Positions 1 through 8,852 of a stretch of DNA of 64,000 nt are shown one piece after another. The DNA is from JALYXI01 sp963716685 (GTDB lineage Bacteria; Acidobacteriota; Terriglobia; Bryobacterales; Bryobacteraceae). The notes under the pieces were generated by a model. It saw only the letters and a list, made by a program, of their open reading frames with translations. It ran no database searches and was not told the DNA's origin. Every line of letters begins with the position of its first letter. Position 1 is the first letter of the stretch. The position numbers and the translations under genes are program-made. Location of the stretch: NCBI GenBank assembly GCA_963716685.1, contig CAVQTR010000003.1, positions 868,001-932,000 on the forward strand, read 5' to 3'.

Positions 1-38
1 CACGCCGCCAGCGCTCCCGCCGCAAAAATCCGCTTCAC
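1..38 (-). CDS. start of a probably exported protein, cut by window edge
   Basis: A GTG at 38-36 overlaps the TGA of the anti-sigma gene (GTGA arrangement) and opens a frame reading MKRIFAAGALAA before the window ends. The basic residues followed by an Ala/Leu stretch look like the start of a signal peptide. This would be the third gene of the sigma/anti-sigma operon. Only twelve codons are visible, so no function can be given. Confidence 0.4.
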   Translation of the reverse strand, partial: MKRIFAAGALAA

Positions 39-637
39 TGCTGCCCCCCGAACTCCATGGCCGATGCCCGCAGCACGCGGTTGCGTTTCACCATGATGTC
101 GTAGGAATCCGCCAGCTGCACCAGCTGCGCATTCAGCGCCTTCTGCGTCAGTTCGCTCTTCGCTTCAGAGGCGGCCAGCAATGCGCGCGTCTTCTTCTCC
201 TGCCGCACTTCCGTCTCCGCCACTGCCCGCCGCACGGCCTGGTCCACGATTGCCTGCACCTGCGCCGGCGCCACCGCCGTACTCGCCGCCACGGTTTTGG
301 TCTCCACCACGCGTACTGGCTGACGGGTGTTCGTGACCACCAGCGCAATCGCCAGCAACGCCGCTGACGCAAACCCCAGCCGCGCGCCCGAAACCCAGAA
401 CGCCCCCAGCCAGCGCCGCACCGGCGATTCCTCAAACACTTTGTCCGAAACGAACCCAATCCGCTGCGGCGGCTCCTCGTCCGGCAATGCCGTCAGCGCG
501 CTCCGCATCAGCTTCAACTGCTCCAGCTCGCCCGCGCACTCGTCACAGCTTTGAATGTGGCGGCCCGCCGGCAGCCGTTCGGCCTCCGGCAGTTCCCCCA
601 AAAAGTAATCGCGAACGTCAAACGCGCTGCAACTCAT
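35..637 (-). CDS. anti-sigma factor with zinc-finger (zf-HC2-like) domain
   Basis: A 200-residue protein with an N-terminal His-x3-Cys-x2-Cys motif (HIQSCDEC, about residues 27-34), typical of zinc-binding anti-sigma domains that hold an ECF sigma factor inactive at the membrane. One hydrophobic segment at about residues 86-102 would anchor it. The remaining part is Ala-rich and helical and probably lies in the periplasm. Its start overlaps the stop of the sigma gene by 4 bases, so the two are translationally coupled and are almost certainly partners. The signal they sense cannot be read from the sequence. Confidence 0.85.
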   Translation of the reverse strand: MSCSAFDVRDYFLGELPEAERLPAGRHIQSCDECAGELEQLKLMRSALTALPDEEPPQRIGFVSDKVFEESPVRRWLGAFWVSGARLGFASAALLAIALVVTNTRQPVRVVETKTVAASTAVAPAQVQAIVDQAVRRAVAETEVRQEKKTRALLAASEAKSELTQKALNAQLVQLADSYDIMVKRNRVLRASAMEFGGQQ

Positions 638-1185
638 CGCCAGTTCTTCCTCTCAATCGGAGCCAGATCCGCCTTCAACAAATCCAGCGCCGTGTACAGC
701 CGGCTCTTAATTGTCGAAACCGGGATCGCCAGAATCTCGGCCATTTCCTCAAACTTGAAACCCTGATAAATTTTCAAGACCACCGCTTCCTTCTGTTCCG
801 CATTCAGCCGGTCCAGCGCCGCCGTCACAGCCAGCGACACTTCCATAGACGCCGCCCCGCCTGACATATTCACCCTCGGCTCCGGTGCCTCTTCCGAATC
901 CACCTCAGGCCGCCGTTTGCGAAACAGGGAGTACGCTTCGTTGTGGGCAATCCGGAACAGCCAGGGGGCGAATCGCGTGGGATCGTCCAGCTTGCGGATG
1001 TTCTGATATCCCTTTAAAAACACGTCCTGACTCAGATCGAACGCGTCTTCGCGGTTCCCCACAATGCGCAGCAGATAATTAAAGACGCGCTTCTCCCAGC
1101 GGGATACCAGAAGGTTGTAAGCCTCCACATCCCCCTTGCGCGTTTTCTGGATCAGGTCGGCATCTTCCACCGCCCGAAAGATCAA
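634..1185 (-). CDS. ECF-family RNA polymerase sigma factor
   Basis: A 183-residue sigma-70 factor containing only regions 2 and 4. Region 2 (about residues 20-90) has the pattern FDLSQDVFLKGYQNIRK...PWLFRIAHN, and region 4 (about 120-175) ends in a helix-turn-helix with FEEMAEILAIPVSTIKSRL. It would direct core polymerase to a small regulon. It is the first gene of an operon with its cognate anti-sigma factor (overlap 634-637). ECF operons are often autoregulated; no promoter motif was identified with confidence in the short gap to the divergent gene at 1234. Confidence 0.9.
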   Translation of the reverse strand: MIFRAVEDADLIQKTRKGDVEAYNLLVSRWEKRVFNYLLRIVGNREDAFDLSQDVFLKGYQNIRKLDDPTRFAPWLFRIAHNEAYSLFRKRRPEVDSEEAPEPRVNMSGGAASMEVSLAVTAALDRLNAEQKEAVVLKIYQGFKFEEMAEILAIPVSTIKSRLYTALDLLKADLAPIERKNWR

Positions 1186-1233
1186 ATTACGGCTCCTTGT
1201 CTACTGACGCGCGTTCGCCCGAAAAAGTCGAAT

Positions 1234-2496
1234 GTGCCCGCGCGGGCTATCCTGCTGGGAATGGCGATTGCGAAGATCCTCACCCTTGCGCTCATTTTGA
1301 CAGCCTGCCGGACCCCGCCGCGCCTCGCTCCGCGCGCAGACCCGGACCTCGCCGCCGAAATCGACCGCATCCCGGCCATCGACAACCACGCCCACCCGGT
1401 GCGCGTCATGCCCGCGGGCCAGAAAGATCGCTTCTTCGACGCTTTGCCTGTCGACCATATGGAGCCCGCCTCCGATCCGCTTGCGTTCCGCCCCGGTGCG
1501 TTTCCCAGCATATTCCAACAAGGCAAGGCGGAGGTGAAGCGGCAGCAGGGCGCGCGCTATCCCGAATGGGTTCTCGATCAGATGAATGTCGACGTGATGC
1601 TCGCCAACCGCGTCGAAATGGGAGGCAGCCTTGCGCCGCCCCGGTTCCGCTGGGTGCCCTATGCGGACGCCCTTCTTTTCCCGCTCGATAATGCCGCGCT
1701 CGCCGCGCAGAATCCCGACCGCAAGGAGTTCTTCGCTCTCGAAGACGTCCTGCGCGCCCGCTATCTCAAAGAATCCGGCCTCGCGAAGCGGCCCGCCACT
1801 CTCGCCGCCTATTTGGCTCAGGTGGTTACGCCCACGCTCGAGCGCCATAAGCAAGGCGGCGCAGTCGCCGAAAAGTTCGAAGCCGCCTATCTGCGCTCAC
1901 TCGCCTTCGACCGTGTGGAGCGCTCCGACGCCGAACGCGCCTACCTCGGCCACGGTCCTTACAAGCAGCTGCAGGATTTCCTCTTCCGCTACATCGCCGC
2001 CGAATGCGGACGCCTCGGCATGGCCGTTCACTTACACACCATGGCCGGAGCCGGTGGCTATTTCGACGTCGCCGGAGCCAATCCGCTGCTCCTTGAGCCG
2101 GTCCTGAACTCCCCCGATCTCCGCGCGGCTGCCTTCGTCATGGTACATGGCGGCTGGCCCTTCGACCACCAGATCACCGCCCTGCTCACCAAACCTAACG
2201 CTTACCTCGATTTTTCGCAGCAGTCGCTCGTCATCGACCCGCCGCTGCTCGCGCAAAGCATCCGCGAGTGGCTATCGTACGTCCCGGAGAAAGTCATGTT
2301 CGCCACCGACGCTTATCCGTTCTCCCAGGAACTGGGCTGGGAGGAATCCGGCATCGTGGCCGCGCGACGGGGCAGGGAAGCCCTCTCCATCGCTCTCACC
2401 GATATGCTGCGCGACGGCACTATCTCCCGCGACCGCGCCCGCGAACTCGCCCGCATGGTGCTGCGCGAGAACGCTCGCCGGCTCTACCACCTCTAG
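1234..2496 (+). CDS. amidohydrolase-family protein, predicted lipoprotein
   Basis: A 420-residue protein of the metal-dependent amidohydrolase-2 type. Visible metal-site elements are DNHAHP near residue 49, HLHT near 267, HGGWPF near 306 and FATDAYPF near 359, fitting a TIM-barrel hydrolase or decarboxylase. The N-terminus has a hydrophobic stretch ending in LTAC, a lipobox-like site, so the protein is probably exported and lipidated. The GTG at 1234 gives the longest frame; the ATG at 1261 starts directly at MAIAKIL and is a better signal-peptide start. The substrate is unknown. It is divergent from the sigma operon, with a gap of only about 50 bases. Confidence 0.75.
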   Translation: MPARAILLGMAIAKILTLALILTACRTPPRLAPRADPDLAAEIDRIPAIDNHAHPVRVMPAGQKDRFFDALPVDHMEPASDPLAFRPGAFPSIFQQGKAEVKRQQGARYPEWVLDQMNVDVMLANRVEMGGSLAPPRFRWVPYADALLFPLDNAALAAQNPDRKEFFALEDVLRARYLKESGLAKRPATLAAYLAQVVTPTLERHKQGGAVAEKFEAAYLRSLAFDRVERSDAERAYLGHGPYKQLQDFLFRYIAAECGRLGMAVHLHTMAGAGGYFDVAGANPLLLEPVLNSPDLRAAAFVMVHGGWPFDHQITALLTKPNAYLDFSQQSLVIDPPLLAQSIREWLSYVPEKVMFATDAYPFSQELGWEESGIVAARRGREALSIALTDMLRDGTISRDRARELARMVLRENARRLYHL

Positions 2497-2502
2497 CGAA
2501 CG

Positions 2503-3267
2503 CTAATCGCGAACCGGCTTCTTCGAACGGAACCGCATACCCGCCATCAGTCCCATCAAACCCAGACCAGCCACGAAGAATCCCGGCTCCGGAGTCGCTG
2601 TAACGGAAACGCCGTCCAGCAGAGAAAATGGCGGCTCGCCATTCGGAGTTCCCACCGCGAGGAACGAAAGTACGTCGGTCGCTCCACTTGCCGTGAAAGT
2701 CAGCGCTGCGCTCTTCCAGCCCGTGAACCCATGGACGGAATTGTTCAACACTGGAGTCGTTTGTGTCTGGCTGCCAAATTTCACCTTCCACTGTTCCGTC
2801 GTGCCCCCGGCGTAGTTGTATTGCTGCGCGCCCGCCCAGTAGAAGCTGACTGTATAGCTGTTGCCGGCAATCAGCCCGCTGATCGTCTGGGTGATGGCGC
2901 CCTGGTCGAAAGCGCCGTCGGCAGCGACAAAGTTTCCGCCATCCGGGCTCGTTGCCGGAAGTCCGTTGCTGGAACCGTTCTTTGGCCCCCACAGCGTTAG
3001 CGAGCCGTAAACTCCCTGTGAGCCGGTAGTATCCGCGGCACCTGGGGCAAACACGAAGTTGTAACCAGTGGTGTCCCAGCCGGTCGCGGTGGTGTTATTG
3101 CCCAGCTGGCCGGGTCCGTTGGTGAGTGATTCGAAGCCGCCGTTGGTTACTAAATTGGTGCTTGCCTGCGCCGAAACAACGCAGGAGAAAACTGCTGCCG
3201 CGGAAAGGCACAGCGCCCTCCGCTTGAACCTGCAAATCGTGTTCTTCATGCTCTGAGTGGTATCCAT
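2503..3267 (-). CDS. PEP-CTERM sorting domain protein
   Basis: A 254-residue exported protein. It has a signal peptide (basic FKRRAL, then an Ala/Val-rich core ending near AQAS), a central beta-rich region beginning NLVTNGGFES that resembles DUF642/carbohydrate-binding-like surface domains, and a C-terminal PEP-CTERM tail: PEPG, then a hydrophobic helix, then RFRSKK. Such tails direct proteins to an exosortase for processing at the cell surface; no exosortase gene is in this window. A second in-frame ATG at 3249 (MKNTICRF) is an alternative start. The gene stands alone and is convergent with the amidohydrolase gene. Confidence 0.85.
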   Translation of the reverse strand: MDTTQSMKNTICRFKRRALCLSAAAVFSCVVSAQASTNLVTNGGFESLTNGPGQLGNNTTATGWDTTGYNFVFAPGAADTTGSQGVYGSLTLWGPKNGSSNGLPATSPDGGNFVAADGAFDQGAITQTISGLIAGNSYTVSFYWAGAQQYNYAGGTTEQWKVKFGSQTQTTPVLNNSVHGFTGWKSAALTFTASGATDVLSFLAVGTPNGEPPFSLLDGVSVTATPEPGFFVAGLGLMGLMAGMRFRSKKPVRD

Positions 3268-3778
3268 CCTCGCTGCGCGGCCTTTTCAATCCGGCTGCAT
3301 ACCACTCCATATTCAGCGAAACTAAATGATAAAACAATATAATTAATGGGTAACAGCTATTAACTAACAATAGGCTATGTTGATGAAAATAAATGCACTT
3401 TTGCAGTTCGGTCCAGGGACAACCCGGGTTTGTATAGTCAGCTTTCGCTGCTTATTTCTTATTCTCTGCCCATCTCTGGCGGCTCCGGTGTCGCCTTGTG
3501 GACGGACCGAACTCAGGCGCCCATTTTGGCTTCGTTTAGCCAACCCGGCGCTTGTGCATAACGAAAACCTGCACAATCCTGCACAATTTTGCACAATCTT
3601 GCACAACGCCGCACAGAGGCAGACCGCCCAGCGCGATATCAAACGCTTGCCTTCGCCCCGGAAAATCTCCATCTGACAGCTTCGCCGCAGAACTCGCCTG
3701 CATTCGGGAACCGGAGTTCGACGAGCTGCTTCCCGGCTCTTCCGCCGCCCGCGTTTCCCTCGGCGCTACTATAAAAGA
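3268..3778. other. 511-bp intergenic region
   Basis: No convincing gene. The part next to the PEP-CTERM gene (about 3320-3380) is much richer in A+T than its surroundings and probably holds that gene's promoter. The part before msrA holds a cluster of 10-bp repeats listed separately. The open frames here have Cys- or Pro-rich, low-complexity translations without family features. Confidence 0.5.
3571..3620. repeat. five 10-bp direct repeats (GCACAAtctt type)
   Basis: Five consecutive 10-bp units all begin GCACA; four have GCACAA and three GCACAAT. An inverted copy of the core (TTGTGC) lies at 3552-3557. A period of 10 places every unit on the same face of the helix, as in operator or iteron clusters. 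The cluster lies about 160 bp upstream of msrA. The repeats are directly visible; their role is inferred. Confidence 0.6.
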
Positions 3779-4243
3779 GTGAAAGCTACCTTTGCTGCTG
3801 GATGTTTTTGGGGCGTCGAGGCCACTTTTCGACAGATTCCCGGTGTTCTCGCGACGGCGGTTGGGTATGAAGGCGGTTCCAAACCCGAGCCAACCTATAA
3901 AGAGGTCTGTACCGGCCGCACTAATCACGCCGAAGCGGTGCAGGTCGAATACGATCCCGCCCGCGTGTCCTACGAGCAGCTTCTCGACGTCTTCTGGGAA
4001 AATCACGATCCCACCACGCTGAACCGGCAGGGTCCCGATCACGGCACCCAGTACCGTTCGGCCATCTTCTATCTCGACGAAGCCCAGCATCAGGGGGCTG
4101 TCGCGTCCCGCGACAAGTGGCAGGCGAAGTTCTCGCGCCCCATCGTCACCCAGATCGAGCCTTCCACCACCTTCTGGATGGCGGAAGATTACCACCAGCA
4201 GTACCTCGAAAAGCGCGGCCTGGCCCACTGCCACATCGGTTAG
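3779..4243 (+). CDS. msrA: peptide methionine sulfoxide reductase A
   Basis: A 154-residue protein with the MsrA catalytic motif GCFWG (Cys9) and the substrate-pocket segments VGYEGG and YDPARVSYEQLL, followed by GTQYRSAIFY and a C-terminal Cys in LAHCHIG that can act as resolving residue. It reduces methionine-S-sulfoxide in free or protein form using thioredoxin and so repairs oxidative damage. Length and motif order are normal for the family. The start is GTG; no ATG is available before the catalytic motif. It is probably transcribed alone. Confidence 0.95.
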   Translation: MKATFAAGCFWGVEATFRQIPGVLATAVGYEGGSKPEPTYKEVCTGRTNHAEAVQVEYDPARVSYEQLLDVFWENHDPTTLNRQGPDHGTQYRSAIFYLDEAQHQGAVASRDKWQAKFSRPIVTQIEPSTTFWMAEDYHQQYLEKRGLAHCHIG

Positions 4244-4305
4244 GCTAAACTGAAATTCAGCGGTATTTCAGCACCATTTCGGTCTCGGGAGACGTCTGAG
4301 GTCTT

Positions 4306-5514
4306 ATGAATAGTCGTTCAAAGTTCGTGGTGGTGTTGTCCTCCACCTGTCTGGTCCTCGTTCTTCTGCTGGGAACCGTCCTGAGCAAGGGCGCGCCGGC
4401 GGAAACGCCCGGCAACGGTGTGTACAGCCACCTCGCCGTGTATACCGAGGTTCTCTCCCGCATCAAGAGCGAGTACGTGGAAGAGCCGGACATGAAGAAT
4501 GTCACCCTCGGTGCTTTGAACGGCATGCTCGAATCCATCGACCCGTTCGCCAGCTATCTCAACGCCGATCAGTACAAGGAATACCTCAAGAACTTCGATA
4601 CCTACCGCGGCGATGTCGGCCTCGTCCTTTCGAAGAAGTTCGGGTACATCGCAGTCGTCGATGTCGTTCCGGGTTCGGCCGCGGCCAAAGCTGGCTTGTC
4701 CACCGGCGACATGATCGAGACCATCAAAGGTGTCGCCACCCGCGACATGCCGCTGGCCTATGCCAATCTGCTGATGCGCGGACAGCCGGGCAGCTCAATC
4801 GAAATCACCGTGCTCCGCCGCAAGCCCGAGCCGCAGAAGATGACGCTGGTCCGCTCCGCTCCGTCCTATCCCACCGTCATCTCGAAGATGATGCCCGATC
4901 AGGTTGGCTACATCCGCCCCGAAACTCTGGCCACCGGCAAGGTGAAGGAAGTCGCGGCGGATATCGAAAGCTTGCAGAAGCAGGGAGCGAAGAAGCTGGT
5001 TCTCGATCTGCGCAACTGCGCGATTGGCGGTCCTGACGAAGGCATCGAGCTCGCCAATCTGTTCCTCGACAAGGGCCTGATCACTTACGTCAAGGGCCAG
5101 CGCTACACGCGTAAGGATTTCAATGCCGAGCCTTCGAAAGACATTACAAAGCTCCCGCTCGTTGTCCTGACTAATCGCGGCACCGCGAACGGCGCCGAAG
5201 TGGCCGCCGCCGCACTGCAGCAGGATAAGCGCGCTCCACTGGTCGGTGAGCGCACCTACGGCGATGCCTCGATCCGCCAGGCTGTCACCATGGAAGATGG
5301 CGGCGCCATCATCCTTTCCGTCGCCAAGTACTACGGTCCCGATGGCAAATCCATCCAGGACAACGGCGTCACCCCGGCCACGCTCGTGGCCGAAGCCGAT
5401 GCTCAGGCTGAAGTGGATGAGGAAGGCGAACCGGTCGGCAAGGACGAGGCCGCGAAGCCTGCGGACGACCTCATCCTGAAAAAAGGTATCGAGCTGCTGT
5501 CGAAGAATTCCTAA
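4306..5514 (+). CDS. S41/CtpA-family protease homologue lacking the catalytic Ser-Lys pair
   Basis: A 402-residue exported protein: N-terminal hydrophobic segment (about residues 6-27), a helical region, a PDZ domain (about 95-185, with FGYIAVVDVVPGSAAAKAGL) and an S41 core. In active C-terminal processing proteases a Ser in GSAS and a Lys 25 residues later in FGK form the dyad. Here the matching positions read GTANGAE (Asn295) and TYGDAS (Asp320), spaced exactly 25 residues apart, so both catalytic residues are replaced. The fold is otherwise well kept. It is probably a non-proteolytic binding or scaffold protein. The C-terminus is acidic. Confidence 0.85.
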   Translation: MNSRSKFVVVLSSTCLVLVLLLGTVLSKGAPAETPGNGVYSHLAVYTEVLSRIKSEYVEEPDMKNVTLGALNGMLESIDPFASYLNADQYKEYLKNFDTYRGDVGLVLSKKFGYIAVVDVVPGSAAAKAGLSTGDMIETIKGVATRDMPLAYANLLMRGQPGSSIEITVLRRKPEPQKMTLVRSAPSYPTVISKMMPDQVGYIRPETLATGKVKEVAADIESLQKQGAKKLVLDLRNCAIGGPDEGIELANLFLDKGLITYVKGQRYTRKDFNAEPSKDITKLPLVVLTNRGTANGAEVAAAALQQDKRAPLVGERTYGDASIRQAVTMEDGGAIILSVAKYYGPDGKSIQDNGVTPATLVAEADAQAEVDEEGEPVGKDEAAKPADDLILKKGIELLSKNS

Positions 5515-6298
5515 GCTTCCAAGCCGCTTTTCAAAGTCCGGGTGAAAGCCTCTACAGCGGCTTCATCCGGATTTTTTTCGATCAGGGTCATGAACGCGCT
5601 GCCCACCACCACCGCGTCCGCCTGTCTTCCCACTTCGGCCACATGTTCCGGCCGCGAAACGCCGAAGCCCACCGCCAGCGGCAGGTCCGTCTCGGCGCGC
5701 ATCCGCGCAATCAGCGGCGCCACCGAAGCCGATACGGACGACTGCTCGCCGGTCACGCCGGTTCGCGAAACCAGGTAAACGAATCCGCGGGAGTACTGCG
5801 CCACCAGTTTCAGCCGCCGCTCGGAACTGGTCGGCGCGGCTAGAAACACCGTGTCCAGATTCTGCGCCTGCATGGCTCGCGTGTACGCTTCGGCTTCTTC
5901 CACGCTCGCGTCCGTCAGCAGACAGCCATCAATGCCGCACGCCGCGGCGTCGCGGGCCACAGCTTCCAGCCCGTAGCGCAGCACCGGATTCAGATAGGTA
6001 AACAGCAGCAGAGGAATTTCCGATTGATGCCGGATTTCTCCGCGCAATTTCGAGCACTCGCCGCAACGTCGTTCCGGCCCGCAAAGCGCGTTCCCCGGCC
6101 CGCTGAATCGCGGGTCCGTCCGCAATCGGATCGGAAAACGGCACGCCCAGTTCGATCAGGTCCGCGCCTCCGCGCTCCAAGCGCAGCCACCAGGCGCGGT
6201 GTATGCTCGGGCGTAGGGTCGCCGGCGGTGATGTAGGCGATCAGGCCCTTGCGGTTTTGGGCTTTCAGGTCTTCGAAGAGCTTGTTGATGCGCGTCAA
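5511..6298 (-). pseudogene. trpA: tryptophan synthase alpha subunit, interrupted by two frameshifts
   Basis: TrpA cleaves indole-3-glycerol phosphate to indole, which is passed to TrpB. All expected segments are present in order but in three frames: LIAYITAGDPTPE, then LIELGVPFSDPIADGPAIQRA, then LLLFTYLNP...GCLLTDASVEEA and VAVGSAFM-like VVVGSAFM. Removing one base near 6179 and one near 6039 restores a single frame of about 261 residues, normal for TrpA. The start appears to be a TTG at 6298 overlapping the trpB stop. Conservation around the breaks is good, so either the mutations are recent or the assembly has consensus errors here. Confidence 0.85.
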
Positions 6299-7498
6299 AT
6301 CTGGTCCAGTTCCGGAAAGTTCTCGCGGTAAATATCGATGTCCTTGTCGCCGCGTCCCGAGACGTTCACCAGGAACATCTGGCCCTTCGCCGCCGGCGCG
6401 CGCCGAATCGCTTCGGCCACCGCATGCGCAGCATTCGAGCGCCGGGATGATGCCCTCCGTACGGCTCAGCCGCAGGGCCGCTTCGAGCGCTCCGCGTCGG
6501 TCATCGACGTGTATTCCGCGCGTTCTGGCATCATGCAGAAACGCGTGCTCCGGGCCCACCATCGCATAATCCAGCCCGGCCGAAACCGAGTGGGTCAGCG
6601 AAACCTGGCCGTCGGCATCCTGCAGCAGGTAGCTGAACGCGCCCTGCAGCACGCCCGGAGAGCCGCCGCTGAACCGCGCCGCATGTTCGCCGAGACCGTT
6701 CGCCGCGTCCGCCCGCTTCCACGCCGACCAGCCGCACGCCGGCATCGGCCACGAACGGATGGAAGATGCCGATCGCGTTGCTGCCTCCGCCCACGCAGGC
6801 AAAGATCGCGTCCGGCAGGCGGCCCTGCGCGCTCCAGAATCTGCTCGCGCGCCTCCACGCCGATGACGCGATGAAACTCGCGCACCATCAGCGGATAGGG
6901 ATGCGAGCCCAGCGCCGAGCCCAGCAGGTAATGCGTCGTCGAGACATTCGTCACCCAGTCGCGCATGGCTTCGCTGATCGCGTCCTTCAGGGTGCGGCTG
7001 CCGTTGGTCACGCCGACCACCTTGGCGCCCAGCAGGCGCATGCGGAACACGTTGAGGCGCTGCCGGCGCATGTCTTCCTCGCCCATGTAGACCGTGCAGT
7101 CCAAGCCGAACAGCGCGCACACCGTCGCCGTCGCCACGCCATGCTGGCCCGCGCCCGTCTCGGCGATAATGCGCTTCTTGCCCATGCGCCGCGCCAGCAG
7201 AGCCTGCCCCAGGCAGTTGTTGATCTTGTGCGCGCCGGTGTGCAGCAGGTCTTCGCGCTTCAGGTAGATGTCCGCGCCGCCCAGGGTTTCGCGAGAGCCG
7301 CTTGGCGAAGTAGAGCGGCGTCGGCCGTCCGGCGTAGTTGCGCAGCAGATCGGCCAGTTCTGCCTGAAATGCGGGATCTTTGCGCGCCTCGAAGAACGTG
7401 GTCTCCAGTTCTTCCAGAGGCGACATCAGCACTTCCGGAACGAAGCGGCCGCCGTACGGGCCAAAGTGCCCGGAGGCGTTAGGTTCGGAAATCAGCAT
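6295..7498 (-). pseudogene. trpB: tryptophan synthase beta subunit, interrupted by six frameshifts
   Basis: TrpB is the PLP enzyme that joins indole and serine. The start (FGPYGGRFVPEVLM), the PLP-lysine region (GAHKINN), ETGAGQHGVATA, the phosphate loop GGGSNA and SRTEGIIPALE are all recognisable but fall in different frames. I count breaks near 7291, 6823, 6694, 6526, 6490 and 6431: five single-base insertions and one deletion. Correcting them gives about 399 residues, the normal length. The gene overlaps trpF by 7 bases, consistent with a once-intact trpCFBA operon. Confidence 0.85.
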
Positions 7499-8073
7499 GA
7501 GAATACCGTTTGAATGAAGCGGCGCATGGCCGCATGATCTTTCCTGCCCGGCGCGGATTCAATGCGCGAGCATACGTCCACGCCCCATGGGCGCACGCGG
7601 GCGATTGCTTCGCTCACGTTGTGCGCGTCCAGGCCACCGGCCAGCACCAGCTTGCGTGTCTCGCCTGTCGCGAGAGTCCAGTCGAAGGGCGTGCCGGATG
7701 CGGGGCCGTCCAGCAGCACCGCTTCAATATCGAAGTGGTCGAGGGCCGCCGCATTGAAGCCATCCGTCACCCGCGCCGCTTTCCACACGCGCACGCCATG
7801 CGGCACATCCCTCGGCGTCTCGCGGCCATGCAGCTGCGCGATATCAAGGCGCAGCGTTTCGGAGAACCGCTCGACCGCCGCGGCCGGTTCGTCGGCGAAT
7901 ACGCCCACGCGCCACACGTGCGCCGGAATCTGGCCGATCCACGTTGCCAGCGCCTCCGGCGCGATGTAGCGCGGACTGCTGCGAACGAAGTTAAAGCCCA
8001 GCGCCTGCGCGCCCGCATCCACTGCCGCCAGCGTGTCTTCGAGAGTGGTCAGCCCGCAGATCTTTACGAACAT
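7492..8073 (-). CDS. trpF: phosphoribosylanthranilate isomerase
   Basis: A 193-residue TIM-barrel enzyme beginning MFVKICGLT, the family's signature start with the catalytic Cys, followed by ALGFNFVRSSPRYI and the phosphate-binding end LAGGLDAHNV. It isomerises phosphoribosylanthranilate to CdRP, the third dedicated step of tryptophan synthesis. It overlaps trpC by 10 bases and trpB by 7, so translation is coupled along the operon. The frame is intact, unlike the two genes downstream. Confidence 0.93.
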   Translation of the reverse strand: MFVKICGLTTLEDTLAAVDAGAQALGFNFVRSSPRYIAPEALATWIGQIPAHVWRVGVFADEPAAAVERFSETLRLDIAQLHGRETPRDVPHGVRVWKAARVTDGFNAAALDHFDIEAVLLDGPASGTPFDWTLATGETRKLVLAGGLDAHNVSEAIARVRPWGVDVCSRIESAPGRKDHAAMRRFIQTVFSC

Positions 8074-8843
8074 AAGGCTCGCAGCGCGCCCACCGGATCG
8101 CCCGACTTCATCAGCGATTCGCCCACCAGAAAAGCCTGGAACCCGGCAGCCGAAAGCTGCCCGATGTGCGCCTTGGTGAAAATGCCGCTCTCGCTCACCT
8201 TGATCACGCTCGCCGGGATATATTTCGCCAGACGAAGCGAGGTCGCGAGGTTCACCTCAAACGTCCGCAGATCGCGATTGTTCACACCGATCAGCGTGGC
8301 TTCTGAAGCCAGCGCGCGATCCAGTTCAGCTTCGTCGTGCACCTCTGCCAGCGCAGCCATGTTGTAGGATTGGGCCAGCTGACGGAATGAGCGCATCTGG
8401 TCGGCATCCAGAATGGCCGTAATCAGCAGGATGGCGTCGGCCCCATGCGCCGCGGCTTCCACAATCTGGTATTCGTCGATCACGAAGTCTTTTCGCAGCA
8501 CGGGAATTTTCACCGCCGCGCGCGCCCGCTCGAGATCCTCCAGCGAGCCCTGAAAGAAATCGCGGTCTGTCAGCACCGAAAGAGCGGCGGCGCAGCCCTG
8601 CTCGTATTGCGCGGCGATGCGCGGCGGATCGAAATCGCTCGCGAAAACGCCACGGCTGGGTGACGCCTTCTTGATCTCGGCGATGATCGCCGGACGGGCC
8701 GCGCGCAGTGCCGCTTCGAAATCACGGGCGTGCGTTCCTGCCGCGCGCCGTTCCAGTTCCGCGCGGGTAACCGCCGCATCGCGCAGTTCGGACCGCTTCC
8801 GCTCAACGATGCGGGCCAGAATGTCAGGAACAATGGCCGTCAA
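8064..8843 (-). CDS. trpC: indole-3-glycerol phosphate synthase
   Basis: A 259-residue TIM-barrel enzyme. Visible family motifs are AEIKKASPSRGVF (substrate binding and the first catalytic Lys), SVLTDRDFFQGS, PVLRKDFVIDEYQI with the catalytic Lys, IGVNNRDLRTFEV and SESGI. It converts CdRP to indole-3-glycerol phosphate. It is the first trp gene visible; trpE, trpD and trpG are not in this window. No leader peptide or attenuator was seen in the short gap to the TonB-dependent receptor gene upstream. Confidence 0.95.
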   Translation of the reverse strand: MTAIVPDILARIVERKRSELRDAAVTRAELERRAAGTHARDFEAALRAARPAIIAEIKKASPSRGVFASDFDPPRIAAQYEQGCAAALSVLTDRDFFQGSLEDLERARAAVKIPVLRKDFVIDEYQIVEAAAHGADAILLITAILDADQMRSFRQLAQSYNMAALAEVHDEAELDRALASEATLIGVNNRDLRTFEVNLATSLRLAKYIPASVIKVSESGIFTKAHIGQLSAAGFQAFLVGESLMKSGDPVGALRALCS

Positions 8844-8852
8844 GATTCTATT

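Noticed and set aside
3571..3620. Could the regular repeats be a CRISPR array?
   Set aside because: Units are 10 bp with no unique spacers and no cas genes are near.
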